Assembly (NCBI RefSeq): GCF_016864235.1
Contig: NZ_CP045732.1
Coordinates: 1,302,001 to 1,366,000 of the forward strand
DNA from: Legionella sp. MW5194
GTDB taxonomy: Bacteria; Pseudomonadota; Gammaproteobacteria; Legionellales; Legionellaceae
Length of the DNA stretch: 64,000 bases
Direction: 5' to 3'
In this document: positions 17,598 through 26,646 of the stretch, piece by piece
Layout of the letters: every line of letters starts with the position of its first letter
Position numbering within the stretch: position 1 is the stretch's first letter
Notes under the pieces: model-generated
What the model was told of the DNA's origin: nothing
What the model saw: the letters and a program-made list of their open reading frames with translations, nothing else
Databases searched by the model: none
Translations under genes and position numbers: made by a program

Positions 17598-18353
17598 CTA
17601 TTTTTTGTCATTTTTAGCTTCTTTAACTGTTCGATAACTGTATCCCTCCAGAGCAATTTTATATGCACCGTGTCCTAGTCTATCTATAGTGGCAGCCCCC
17701 AGTAGTTTGTTTGGGAATGCATCGCCCCATTCTGGAAAGTCCAGGTTACTAGTTATCATAGTAGATGCCTTTTCATACCGTTCGGCTATCAGGTCATGCA
17801 GATCTTCATCTTGTGGGGTACGAAAGGGTTTGAGGCCAAAATCATCAATAACAAGCAATGGAACTTTGACGAGTTGCTGGAATTTCTTATCATATTCTCC
17901 AATGGCTCTAGCCGCTTGCAAGTGCTTAAACAACTGCGTTTGGGTAAAGAACAACACATCGATTTCCGCTCTCACCGCACAATGGGCAATAGCCTGAGCC
18001 AGATGGCTTTTTCCAGTGCCACAAGGGCCAACGATAAGCACGGGAACTTTTTCACTGATAAAACGGCAAGTGGCTATGTCCTTGATTTTTTGCTGATTTA
18101 TTTTGGGGTTAAAGCCAAAGTCAAATTGCTCAAGTGTCTTGCTGCCATTGATTTTGGATTTCTTAAAACGGACAGCAAACTTTTTCATTTCGCGTCTGTG
18201 GATTTCGTCCTGTAAAAGGATTGCCAGAAACTCGGTAAAGCTCATCTTGTTCTCGATGGCTTCTTTATTTCGTTGAGCCAGGCTTTCAATCATGCCTGAT
18301 AACCGAAGGTTTTTTAACAAAGGCTCGATATCCGGCATTGGATGATTACTCAT
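17598..18353 (-). CDS. istB: IS21 helper ATPase IstB
   Basis: A 251-aa AAA+ ATPase related to DnaC. Walker A is GPCGTGKSHLAQAIA (about residue 108), Walker B LLVIDDFGLKPF (about residue 168), and the sensor region is TIDRLGHGAYKI. It selects target DNA and stimulates the transposase. It lies 18 bp after istA on the same strand with an AGGAGA site upstream. Confidence 0.93.
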   Translation of the reverse strand: MSNHPMPDIEPLLKNLRLSGMIESLAQRNKEAIENKMSFTEFLAILLQDEIHRREMKKFAVRFKKSKINGSKTLEQFDFGFNPKINQQKIKDIATCRFISEKVPVLIVGPCGTGKSHLAQAIAHCAVRAEIDVLFFTQTQLFKHLQAARAIGEYDKKFQQLVKVPLLVIDDFGLKPFRTPQDEDLHDLIAERYEKASTMITSNLDFPEWGDAFPNKLLGAATIDRLGHGAYKIALEGYSYRTVKEAKNDKK

Positions 18354-18371
18354 ATTTTATCTCCTGATAGG

Positions 18372-19916
18372 TTATTGAATTAACTGACGGGTATTTCGAC
18401 CATATCGCCCTGAGCCGGTATAGACACTGGCCAGCTGGTCGAATGCTTGCTCACGCGGTAATTGTTCATACTCAATACCGGCTTTAAGAATATTTTTAAT
18501 AGAGCGGTAGTTCAGTGTTTCGAACTCAATGGCTCGATAGCAGGCTGCTTCCAGACGGGTGCTTCCATATTGGCGTTTTAATCCCAATATGCCCTGGGCG
18601 GCGCGTAAATGGTCACAGACCTTGTCCTTGAGAAGCTGCTCAATGACCAATAAACAGCTGGTACCAACTTTCTCTGCCAATGATAAACACCATTGTGCAT
18701 CTTGCATTTTGTAGGCTATGGCATTGGATGGCAGATGCCCATCAATAGTGTGGCGGCTACCAGCCTTGGTGAGTCGTGGATGGATGGCAACCATTTCATG
18801 CTCGTGATACAAACGAACCGTGCTTTCACTAGCCCTTAACCAGAGCGATTGTCTAACGTGTTTATAGGACACAGAATATCGGCACTGTTCATATTGCACA
18901 TGACAATCTCCGTGTACTTTTACCTTTTTCCAGACTGATAGTTCTGATGGTTGAGCAGGTAAGGCTTTTAGCGCGTGTTTTTCAATTTCGATAAACCGGT
19001 TTAGGGGCTTCTCACGGGTACTGCCATGCTTTCGATTCCCTGCTGTTTCAAGTACCCATGCAGTGAGTTGTTTGTTGGCATCTGATAAATCCCTGAAGTC
19101 ACGCAGTGGCATAAAATTCTTTTTCACATACTTTACTCCGGATTCAACACGTCCTTTTTTCTTTGGCTCTCGGGGTGGACAGGGCGAAATGACAAAACCA
19201 TAGTCTTCAGCACAACTGGCATAGGAGCGTTGTACTTCAGGATTATGATAACAAGCTTTTGTAATCGCACATTTGGGGTTATCAATGATTATCCTTTTGG
19301 GAACGCCGCCAAAGAACTCGAATGCACGGCGGTGGCAGCCTACCCAGGTTTCAACTGTTTGATTGGTGACCAGTTCAGCATATTGGTGTCTGCTCCAGGA
19401 CAAGACCATTACAAAAAACCAAGTCTTTGTTTCTTTGCCTGTCATCACATCGACAATAACTGGACCTTGCCCAAAATCAACCTGCGCGCTTTCGCCAGGA
19501 CTAAAATCCAAAACCGTTGTCACATCGGTTGAGGTTGTATCCTTGATATGCCTAACCAGCCGCTGTACGCAGTTATAGGCACCTTTAAAACCATGCTTGC
19601 GTTGCAACGCCTGATGAATGGTGCTGGCCTGAATACCTTGCACAGCCCATTCACGGATTTCATCTTCGTAAAGTCGTACGGGCGATTTTGCCTCTATCTG
19701 TTTGACCGTCCCACCGAAAAGCTCAATCAGCTCCTCATCAGAGGGCAACTGTACTTCAGGATCCAACCAGCTTCTTAACCCCGCGACCTTCCTGATTTGC
19801 TCAGCTTTGTGACGGCCAACAAGGCCAGTTCTTGCAATCGAACGACATGACTCGCCCAAACGAAGACTTAAGATTACTTGACGATATTCATACATCTGAA
19901 TACTCCTATTGCTCAT
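18372..19916 (-). CDS. istA: IS21 transposase IstA
   Basis: About 514 aa from the ATG at 19916, chosen because GGAG lies nine bases upstream and because the paralogue at 22294 starts at the matching MSNR. N-terminal helix-turn-helix, then a DDE core: ESAQVDFGQGPV (first D), IIIDNPKCAITKA (second D) and RVESGVKYVKKNF (E). C-terminal DNA-binding region intact. No damage seen. Confidence 0.93.
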   Translation of the reverse strand: MSNRSIQMYEYRQVILSLRLGESCRSIARTGLVGRHKAEQIRKVAGLRSWLDPEVQLPSDEELIELFGGTVKQIEAKSPVRLYEDEIREWAVQGIQASTIHQALQRKHGFKGAYNCVQRLVRHIKDTTSTDVTTVLDFSPGESAQVDFGQGPVIVDVMTGKETKTWFFVMVLSWSRHQYAELVTNQTVETWVGCHRRAFEFFGGVPKRIIIDNPKCAITKACYHNPEVQRSYASCAEDYGFVISPCPPREPKKKGRVESGVKYVKKNFMPLRDFRDLSDANKQLTAWVLETAGNRKHGSTREKPLNRFIEIEKHALKALPAQPSELSVWKKVKVHGDCHVQYEQCRYSVSYKHVRQSLWLRASESTVRLYHEHEMVAIHPRLTKAGSRHTIDGHLPSNAIAYKMQDAQWCLSLAEKVGTSCLLVIEQLLKDKVCDHLRAAQGILGLKRQYGSTRLEAACYRAIEFETLNYRSIKNILKAGIEYEQLPREQAFDQLASVYTGSGRYGRNTRQLIQ

Positions 19917-20669
19917 CTTCTGTACTCCTGTTGCCATTGGTTCAGCATTCAGAATACAGAGTCATTATTTCAATATGAGTATTTTTGGTGGCTCTATTAA
20001 GTGGTGATGAGGTGGCTCTATTAACCGCCACTCAACTGGCTCCATTAAGTGGTGATCTCACTGGCTCCATTAGCCGCCATTCAACTGGCTCTATTAAGTG
20101 GCGACGAAGTGGCTCCATAGTGGTGGCGATTAACATTTGCTATACAGTTGCGGATTTCGCCTGGGGGAAGTATTGAATTTGCGCTTAGGTGATGTAGATT
20201 TAGCACAAGGCGTTATTACAGTTCATAAAGCAAAGCATGATAAGGATCGGCTAGTTCCACTCGCTCTTGATATGGTTGAGCGATTGCGAGTGTATTCTGA
20301 ACAAGTGGCCAAAATCATTTTAGAAAAACGAACAGATGGGGCTTTCTTCTTTCCTTCATCAGAACAAACAGCTTGGTGCCTTTCAGGAATTTATTATCTA
20401 TTCCGGCAGCTTTTGCATCAGTGCGGTATTCCTCATGGAGGTCGTGGTAAAGGTCCAAGAATCCATGATCTACGTCACACCTTTGCTGTACACAGGCTCA
20501 TTCAATGGTATGAAGAAGGCGCTGACTTAAACGCTAAATTGCCTTTATTAGTTGCTTATCTTGGTCATCAAGATTTTACAGGCACACAAAAATATCTGCA
20601 TTTAACGGCAGAATTATTTCCTAATTTAACTGACCGTATGAACAAACAATTTGGCGGTGTGATACCGCA

Positions 20670-21689
20670 ATGGAGGTAATTATGAAACCCACGGATCTGT
20701 CTATTCACTTAACTCATTTTTTAACAAATTATATCATTGGCAAACGCAATTTAAGTCCTAATACAATTAAAGCTTATCGGGATGTTTTTGTTTTACTCTT
20801 GCAGTTCTGTCGAGATATTAAAAGTATTCCCTTAGAAAAACTTCAACTTGAGCATATTGATGTTGCTTTAGTTGAATCCTTTCTAGACCACCTTGAACAG
20901 CAACGCCAGTGTAAAATTTACACACTAAATCATCGTTTGGCGACAATACATGCGTTTTTCCGGTATCTTCAAGCAGAGTCACCTGAGCATTTATTTCAAG
21001 CTCAAAAAATTTTATCGATACCATTACGCCGATTTGTACATAAAACAGTAGGCTATCTATCTAAAGATCATCTGACATCCTTGCTGGCTCAACCTAACTT
21101 GAGCACACAAGATGGCCGCCGTGATGCTGTATTATTGAGCGTACTTTATGATACGGGTGCTCGTGTACAAGAATTAATTGATATGTCAGTCGGTGATTTG
21201 CGATTAACGAATCCTGCTCAGATTCGCCTTTTCGGGAAAGGACGAAAGGTACGTATTGTCCCCTTGATGCAAAATACTGTGGAACTTTTGCAAGACTATT
21301 TACAGGAAAATAAGCTAAGTACCCCTGATAAATTTACACATCCCTTGTTTGCAAGTCGACATGGGAATAGATTATCGCGTTCAGGGGTGCGCTATATCTT
21401 TCAAAAATATGTGCAGCAAGTGCAACAACAACATCCCGAGTTTAATCAGGCAATAAGTCCACATAACCTGCGGCATACTAAAGGCATGCATTTGCTACAA
21501 GGTGGTGTATCGTTAGATATTATTCGTGATTTCTTAGGGCACGTTGATATTAAAACTACGGAAATTTATGCCAAAGCTAATCTTGAAATGAAAAGAGCAG
21601 CCATTGAGAAAACTAGTCCAGCGCCTACACCAAAACTGCCATCATGGAAGGAAAACAAAACATTGCTTCAGTGGTTGCAATCACTATAA
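20670..21689 (+). CDS. Tyrosine recombinase, third of RIT trio
   Basis: A 339-aa XerC/D-like recombinase. N-terminal core-binding domain (KRNLSPNTIKAYRDVFVLLL) and a catalytic domain with R in YDTGARVQELIDM, K in LFGKGRKVRIVPL, HNLRHTKGMHLL, LGHVD and Y in TEIYAKANLE. Its start overlaps the end of the second recombinase and a GGAGG-like site (GGAGGTAATT) lies before the ATG. Intact. A copy of the element's inverted end lies 31 bp after its stop. Confidence 0.92.
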   Translation: MEVIMKPTDLSIHLTHFLTNYIIGKRNLSPNTIKAYRDVFVLLLQFCRDIKSIPLEKLQLEHIDVALVESFLDHLEQQRQCKIYTLNHRLATIHAFFRYLQAESPEHLFQAQKILSIPLRRFVHKTVGYLSKDHLTSLLAQPNLSTQDGRRDAVLLSVLYDTGARVQELIDMSVGDLRLTNPAQIRLFGKGRKVRIVPLMQNTVELLQDYLQENKLSTPDKFTHPLFASRHGNRLSRSGVRYIFQKYVQQVQQQHPEFNQAISPHNLRHTKGMHLLQGGVSLDIIRDFLGHVDIKTTEIYAKANLEMKRAAIEKTSPAPTPKLPSWKENKTLLQWLQSL

Positions 21690-21720
21690 AACGAAGAAAA
21701 ATAGGCATTTGCAGGAAAAA

Positions 21721-21789
21721 TATTATGTGCAGTAAATCTTGACTTATTCCCTTGAATAAGGCTTTTACGTATCTATTGCACATAATATA
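21721..21789. repeat. Internal third copy of the RIT end
   Basis: TATTATGTGCAGTA (21721-21734) and TATTGCACATAATA (21774-21787) reproduce the paired inverted motif of both RIT ends with one mismatch, separated by 39 bp. It lies directly after the third recombinase gene and before the secreted-protein gene. It may be the original right end of the core element. Confidence 0.75.
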
Positions 21790-22293
21790 TTTTGACTCAA
21801 ATAAGGGATTTATTGGCCTTCATATTGATTGCTAAACATGAGTAAGATATGTTGTTAAGCACTTAATAAAAATGCTTTGAAAGGATCGAGTTATGAAATC
21901 CAGAACATTATTTTTACTTTTTTGTTTACCGACTTATACTTTTGCATCATGCAATCATGATGTGGTAGATAAAGACCCAAGATTAGCTTGTGTAACGGTT
22001 ATTAACAAATATGACAGAGCTCTAGGTGTCACTGGTTATCCAGGATTTAATTTAAAATCAGGTTTAACAGAAGAGACTATGCTTTTACCTGGTATGGGTG
22101 GCTTAGTTCAAATAGCTCCAAATCCATATTCACCCTATGAAGAAGAAAAATGTCATTCAGCACCCTAATGGGACCACCTAGTCATCACATAAAGGGACCG
22201 GGCTGTCAGCAGCTAAAGGGACCACCCCACCTATCAAACTTTGGTTAAAAATGAACATAATTTTTCTCTGTTTATTCATAAATGGGGAAATGG

Positions 22294-23823
22294 ATGTCAA
22301 ACCGGAGATTTGAGATGCACGAATATATCATTATTATTAGCCAATTGCGTCAAGGCGCTACGCTCAGAGGGCTGTCCCGTGACAAACTTGCCGATAGAAA
22401 AACGCTTAGGAGGGTGCGTGACATTGCGATAGAGCAAGGCTGGTTAGAAAAGGATAAGTCAATCCCCACAGAACAGGAACTGGCGTTATTTTTTGAAAAG
22501 AGCAGTGCCAATAGCTTTTTGAGCATACAGCCATACCGGGTGAAGATTGAAGAATGGACCAGACAGGGCGTTCAGGCCAGCACTATCTATGCTCATTTAC
22601 AACGAGAACATGGTTTTAAAAGTAGTTATAGCGTTGTTCAACGCTATATCAAGTCTTACAAGGAAAAACAACGAGCGGTCACCACGATATTAGAGTTTAA
22701 ACCGGGCGAATCAGCACAGGTTGACTTTGGGCAAGGACCTAAAATTACTGATGGCAAAGGAGAGGAACAGAAGACCTGGATCTTTGTGATGGTGCTCTCC
22801 TGGAGCCGTCATATGTATGCAGAAATGGTCTTACATCAGGATGTTGAGACATGGCTTGCCTGCCATCGGCGTGCCTTTGAATGGTTTAATGGTGTTCCAG
22901 AAAAAATAATTATAGATAACGCGAAGTGTGCGATTACGAAAGCTTGTTACCACAACCCTTGCGTTCAAAAGGCATATGGGGAGTGCGCATCAGGCTATGG
23001 TTTTATTATTTCCCCATGTCCTCCGTATGATCCCCAGAAAAAAGGCCGAGTTGAATCCGGGGTTAAGTACGTTAAAAACCGCTTTGTTCCACTGCGCCAG
23101 TTTAGAAGCTTAAACGATGCGAACGAGCAGTTAAAGATCTGGTTAATACAAGAGGCTGGCGCGCGCAACCACGGCACTACTCATGAAAAGCCTTTGGTTC
23201 TATTTGAAATTGAACAACCTCTTCTTAAAAAACTGCCTAACCATCCGCCCGAGTTTGCGGCGTGGGAAAAGGTCAAGCTTCATGGTGATTGCCATGTGCA
23301 ATACAAGAAATGCCGATATTCAGGTCCATATCGCCTCGCACGGCAAGAGCTTTGGCTTAGAGCAACGGATACAACTATCCGACTGTATTTCAATCATCAA
23401 CTGGTAGCACTCCATCCGAAACTCGAAATACCAGGCACCAAACATACAATACCAGAACACCTTCCACCGAATGCTTTGGCTTACTCGATGCGAGATGCCC
23501 AGTGGTGCCTAAAGCAAGCACATGAAGTTGGAAGCCAATGCGTGATTGCTATTGAGGGACTATTAAATGATTCAGTCGTAGATTATCTTCGGGCTGCACA
23601 AAGCATTCTCGGTCTTAGGAAAAAATATGGCGATGACCGTCTGGAGGCTGCTTGCCATAGAGCGCTTGTTTTTCAAAGCGTGCATTATAAAACAATCAAG
23701 ACGATGCTAGAGGTTGGGGCTGAAAAGCAAGCCTTACCGCATGAGGAAGAACCGACAACATTGGCCAAACCCTATTCGGTAGGGGGAAAGTTCTGCCGGA
23801 ATACGTCCCACTTATTACACTAA
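22294..23823 (+). CDS. istA: IS21 transposase IstA (second type)
   Basis: About 509 aa from ATG 22294 (MSNRRFEMHEYIIIISQLRQ), preceded by GGGGAAATGG. The DDE residues are in ESAQVDFGQGPK, IIIDNAKCAITKA and GRVESGVKYVKNR. It is similar to the IstA at 18372-19916 in these blocks but differs in many positions, so it is a related but separate transposase. Complete. Confidence 0.93.
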   Translation: MSNRRFEMHEYIIIISQLRQGATLRGLSRDKLADRKTLRRVRDIAIEQGWLEKDKSIPTEQELALFFEKSSANSFLSIQPYRVKIEEWTRQGVQASTIYAHLQREHGFKSSYSVVQRYIKSYKEKQRAVTTILEFKPGESAQVDFGQGPKITDGKGEEQKTWIFVMVLSWSRHMYAEMVLHQDVETWLACHRRAFEWFNGVPEKIIIDNAKCAITKACYHNPCVQKAYGECASGYGFIISPCPPYDPQKKGRVESGVKYVKNRFVPLRQFRSLNDANEQLKIWLIQEAGARNHGTTHEKPLVLFEIEQPLLKKLPNHPPEFAAWEKVKLHGDCHVQYKKCRYSGPYRLARQELWLRATDTTIRLYFNHQLVALHPKLEIPGTKHTIPEHLPPNALAYSMRDAQWCLKQAHEVGSQCVIAIEGLLNDSVVDYLRAAQSILGLRKKYGDDRLEAACHRALVFQSVHYKTIKTMLEVGAEKQALPHEEEPTTLAKPYSVGGKFCRNTSHLLH

Positions 23824-23842
23824 TACAAACAACAGGAGACAA

Positions 23843-24595
23843 ATGATGATAAACCCGATGCCCGAGCTATCTTCGCAGTTAAAACAACTACGGTTATCGC
23901 ATGTTGCTGAGAACATCCCGCTGCGTAACCGTGAGTCTATAGAAAAGAAGCTAAGCTACCCTGAGTTTCTGGGATTACTGCTTCAAGATGAGTTATTAGG
24001 AAGGGAAAACAAAAAATTAAGAACACGAATGAAGCGTGCACGTATCCGTGGTGACAAGACGATAGAATCATTCGATTTTGACTTTAACCTTAAAATCAAT
24101 CGCGCTCAAATACAGGAGTTAATCTCGTGTTCATTTATTGCAGAAAAAGTTCCCATTCTCATCGTAGGACCTTGTGGAACAGGGAAATCTCATATTGCTC
24201 AAGCCATAGCTCATTGTGCGATACAAAGAGGAATCGATACACTCTGGCTTTCGCAAAATCAACTCTTTAATGAGTTGCAAGCAGCTAGAGCATCAGGTCG
24301 ATTTGATAAAAAGTTCTCAGAACTGGTGAAAATGCCACTACTAATCATCGATGATTTTGGACTAAGACCATTACGCAACCCCCAGGATGAGGATTTTCAC
24401 GACCTAATCTCGGAAAGATATGAGCGTGCATCAACGATCATTACATCCAATCTGGACTTTAGCGAATGGGGTTCTGCTTTCCCTAATCGATTACTTGCTG
24501 CAGCCACTATCGATAGATTAAGACATAATTCATATCGGGTTACATTAGATGGTCCCAGTTACAGAGGAGAGCGAGAAACAAAAAAGCGAAAATAA
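23843..24595 (+). CDS. istB: IS21 helper ATPase IstB (second type)
   Basis: A 250-aa AAA+ ATPase with Walker A GPCGTGKSHIAQAIA and Walker B LLIIDDFGLRPL, followed by TIDRLRHNSYRV. It lies 19 bp after its istA with a CAGGAG site upstream. Complete. Confidence 0.93.
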   Translation: MMINPMPELSSQLKQLRLSHVAENIPLRNRESIEKKLSYPEFLGLLLQDELLGRENKKLRTRMKRARIRGDKTIESFDFDFNLKINRAQIQELISCSFIAEKVPILIVGPCGTGKSHIAQAIAHCAIQRGIDTLWLSQNQLFNELQAARASGRFDKKFSELVKMPLLIIDDFGLRPLRNPQDEDFHDLISERYERASTIITSNLDFSEWGSAFPNRLLAAATIDRLRHNSYRVTLDGPSYRGERETKKRK

Positions 24596-24864
24596 CATGT
24601 ATAATTAACTAAAAGTGGACAAGTTTGATAGGTACCGTTTTGACATTTTAGGCGGTCCCATTAGCTGCTGATCGACGGTCCCTTTAGCATGCTGAATGAC
24701 AAAAACAACTTAGTTGTCAGTTCAATGTAAAAACGGCTAAAGAAAAACAAATTATCATTACTTATTACAAAAATTCTTATGAAGTAGCTCCTATTGAATT
24801 AAAAAATAATTGCACATTTAAGGTGGTATGGGAATAGTGATCATTGCTGCTTAATAGAAAATGC

Positions 24865-24957
24865 ATGGGATATTATGTGCAGTAACTTCGGATTAACCTC
24901 ATGTAAAATCATATTTTTATCTGGTTACTGCACATAATCACCTACTAACCACAATAG
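24865..24957 (-). repeat. Right 93-bp end of the RIT element
   Basis: Inverted copy of the left end (15629-15721), with identical outer 32 bp and inner 21 bp. The outer bases overlap the last four codons and the stop of the integrase gene (24945), so either the RIT inserted at this 3' end and supplied the stop or it recognises a site there. Confidence 0.88.
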
Positions 24958-25844
24958 ATTTTTGTAATACTCAATCTCGAATGCCCAAGGGACTGGCTAA
25001 TAATTTCCCTTGCGGTTCTATCCCAATATTTTTCAAGGGGATTCAGTTCTTTGTATATTCTGCCTCCTTGAATTGGACATATAAGTCCATTGCCAGTTTT
25101 GTCATAGGATTTTGTAATTTCGTGATATCTTCTCTGGGCATAAGCATGACGAAGCCCATGGCATTTACTTAAACCCATTTTTTCTATGACTTCATGGTAC
25201 TGAGCTAGATGATTTTTATAGGTTTTTTCTTTAGGGATAAGCGATTGTCCAGCAGGAACTTGCTTTATAGCATCAAGTAGCCATTGCCGTTGTTGCTCAT
25301 TCGTTAGTTTAATATCGCGCCCGATCCCACCTTTTGTCCAGCTGGGCTTTATAACCAATTTATTTCCTTGCCAGGCATCACTAAGTACAATCTTCATTGA
25401 TTCTTCACGGCGGAGACCAAAAAGGAATTGAGCTTCCAAGGATAAACGGATCATTGGGTCTGAGCATTTGGAAAAATCGATGTTGTTGATTGCTTTATTA
25501 TATTGAGGAACGTAATTACGTTTATTGATTTGATAGCTGTCGTTGCCTTGTTTAACCAGTTCTGGCTTGTTTAGCACCGAAGCTACTTTTCGCAGTTTAG
25601 CCATATAATTTTTTATTGTTGCAGGATTTTTATTCTGGGCTTTCCAGTGATCAACCAGGATGTGAATGTGCTTTGGCTTTAATCCTTTAATGTGCGTGAC
25701 CATGTAACCTAATTCGTGTAAATCTTTAACGCATCGATTCAACATGTGTTTCATATCTGCTCGGCTGGCGTGGGAGTAGTTTTGGATTTTCTTAATACAT
25801 TCATTGATTGAATACTGGGCATTTTTAAGTTTGGACTTACTCAT
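24945..25844 (-). CDS. Tyrosine integrase, 3' end at RIT junction
   Basis: About 299 aa from ATG 25844, chosen because GGAGGT lies eight bases upstream. Catalytic residues are all visible: R in LFGLRREESM, K in SWTKGGIGRD, HGLRHAYAQRR, LGHSRLS and Y in ITKIYCG, where the protein ends. The last codons lie in the RIT end, so the native C-terminus may be longer. It overlaps the preceding integrase-like gene by 8 bp (ATGAGTAA). Candidate for the integrase of a local island or cassette. Confidence 0.82.
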   Translation of the reverse strand: MSKSKLKNAQYSINECIKKIQNYSHASRADMKHMLNRCVKDLHELGYMVTHIKGLKPKHIHILVDHWKAQNKNPATIKNYMAKLRKVASVLNKPELVKQGNDSYQINKRNYVPQYNKAINNIDFSKCSDPMIRLSLEAQFLFGLRREESMKIVLSDAWQGNKLVIKPSWTKGGIGRDIKLTNEQQRQWLLDAIKQVPAGQSLIPKEKTYKNHLAQYHEVIEKMGLSKCHGLRHAYAQRRYHEITKSYDKTGNGLICPIQGGRIYKELNPLEKYWDRTAREIISQSLGHSRLSITKIYCG

Positions 25845-26646
25845 TAAGATACCTCCATAATGAATCACGGGATTTGATGCCCATTTCGCTGCGAATAACC
25901 CAAAAGGCTTCGTATTTCCCCAACAGTGGTAAAAGATACTGAGCCATCTGTTTTGCGTAGAGATAACGGTAGGCCTTGTTAATTGGTAGGGCATGTTTTT
26001 TTAAAGTCTTTCGCCAGGCAATTTTGGTGTCTTCATAATCATTAAATTCAGCAATGGATTTACCGTCAGTCAGCTCTTTGATTTCATCGAGGATTGCTTT
26101 TTGCATTTCAAATCTGATAGGAATTGTTCTATCTAAGGAATTAAATGCAATATTCCTGGTTATCCAGATGCTGTCATCTTGGATGTTAATTTCAGGTTTG
26201 ATATAAATGGCCTCTTTGAAGGTCAGACCAAATTCTGTTTGTAATGCCATGATGAGACGTTGTATTGGATTGTCCCATGAGTGCCAGTGGTCGTGCTGGA
26301 TTTTGAGTTTTCTTTTACGTTTCTTGGTAACTTTGCTGAGTTGCAGGGATTTATTGTCTATATTGGGAATGGGGCAATCTATGCTGGTTAGATAATGCCT
26401 GACTATAGTCATGTGATTCATTATAGTGCTGGTACGTATTTTACTCTTTTTCCAATGAGCTACCAGTTGGTGAATATGATGCGATTGGATGCCCTTCCAG
26501 GAAGATGGCACATCACCAATGCTATAGAGATCATCGATCATTTTACGAATAACATATGCCCGTTGTTTTTTGATTTTGTAACTGCCTTGATTGCCGAGCT
26601 TTAAATATTGATTGGCAGTTTGTCTTAAGCTGTATTTTCTCATCAT
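25837..26646 (-). CDS. Integrase-like protein lacking catalytic residues
   Basis: A 269-aa protein colinear with the downstream integrase: SAM-like core-binding region (VRHYLTSIDCPIP), then an equivalent of the catalytic domain (MALQTEFGLTFKEAIYIKP). The R of box I is replaced (TEFGLTF versus LFGLRRE), the HxxR box is YRYLYAKQ, and no terminal Y box exists; the end reads SRDSLWRYLNE. It is therefore probably a structural or regulatory partner of the active integrase, with which it is translationally coupled. Confidence 0.75.
   Translation of the reverse strand: MMRKYSLRQTANQYLKLGNQGSYKIKKQRAYVIRKMIDDLYSIGDVPSSWKGIQSHHIHQLVAHWKKSKIRTSTIMNHMTIVRHYLTSIDCPIPNIDNKSLQLSKVTKKRKRKLKIQHDHWHSWDNPIQRLIMALQTEFGLTFKEAIYIKPEINIQDDSIWITRNIAFNSLDRTIPIRFEMQKAILDEIKELTDGKSIAEFNDYEDTKIAWRKTLKKHALPINKAYRYLYAKQMAQYLLPLLGKYEAFWVIRSEMGIKSRDSLWRYLNE

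Larger units (their letters stand above)
17480..20135 (-). mobile_element. IS21-family element 1
   Basis: A 2656-bp element with ends TGTYAATCGCCAC in inverted orientation and a 5-bp duplication TTTGC (17475-17479 and 20136-20140). It carries istA and istB on the minus strand. The right end (19985-20125) has five or more tandem motifs of the type GGCTCYATTAAGTGG, and the left end has similar copies, the usual multiple IstA-binding sites of this family. Confidence 0.92.
17026..20679 (+). pseudogene. Tyrosine recombinase, second of RIT trio, split by IS21
   Basis: The N-terminal part (17026-17479) ends at PELLRLL. The C-terminal part (20141-20679) resumes YSCGFRLGEVLNLRLGDVDL and holds the catalytic R, HDLRH, LGHQD and Y of QKYLHLT. 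Joined without the IS and one copy of the 5-bp TTTGC duplication it is 993 nt, 331 codons, in frame. So it was intact before the IS21 insertion. The C-terminal part overlaps the third recombinase by 10 bp. Loss of this subunit should disable the RIT trio unless all three are not required. Confidence 0.9.
22151..24701 (+). mobile_element. IS21-family element 2
   Basis: A 2551-bp element with inverted ends TGTCATTCAGCA and a 4-bp duplication AAAA (22147-22150 and 24702-24705). Near both ends there are repeated GGGACC-type motifs (TAATGGGACCACC, AAAGGGACCGG and others), IstA-binding sites distinct from those of IS21 element 1. It carries istA and istB on the plus strand. It is clearly a different IS21 species from the one at 17480. 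Confidence 0.9.
21893..24837 (+). pseudogene. Small secreted protein, split by IS21
   Basis: The N-terminal part (21893-22150) begins with a signal peptide (MKSRTLFLLFCLPTYTFA, likely cut before SC) and runs to PYEEEK. After the IS and one AAAA duplication it resumes QLSCQFNVKTAKEKQIIITY and ends FKVVWE at 24837. The joined frame is 390 nt, 130 codons, in frame, giving 129 aa with four cysteines after the leader. The fold was not recognised. It is the only passenger gene of the RIT element, placed between the internal and the right end copies. Confidence 0.75.
15629..24957. mobile_element. Recombinase-in-trio (RIT) element with two nested IS21 elements
   Basis: Three tandem overlapping tyrosine recombinase genes (15774-21689) lie between 93-bp inverted ends, which is the RIT organisation. 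A third, diverged copy of the end (21721-21789) lies directly after the third recombinase. Between that copy and the far right end lies a secreted-protein gene. IS21 elements interrupt the second recombinase (17480-20135) and the secreted-protein gene (22151-24701). The right end abuts, and shares bases with, the 3' end of the integrase gene at 24945. Confidence 0.85.

Noticed and set aside
19985-20135. Tandem GGCTCYATTAAGTGG units as a possible CRISPR or satellite
   Set aside because: They lie just inside an IS21 end, match copies at its other end and are the expected IstA-binding repeats; spacers are not uniform.
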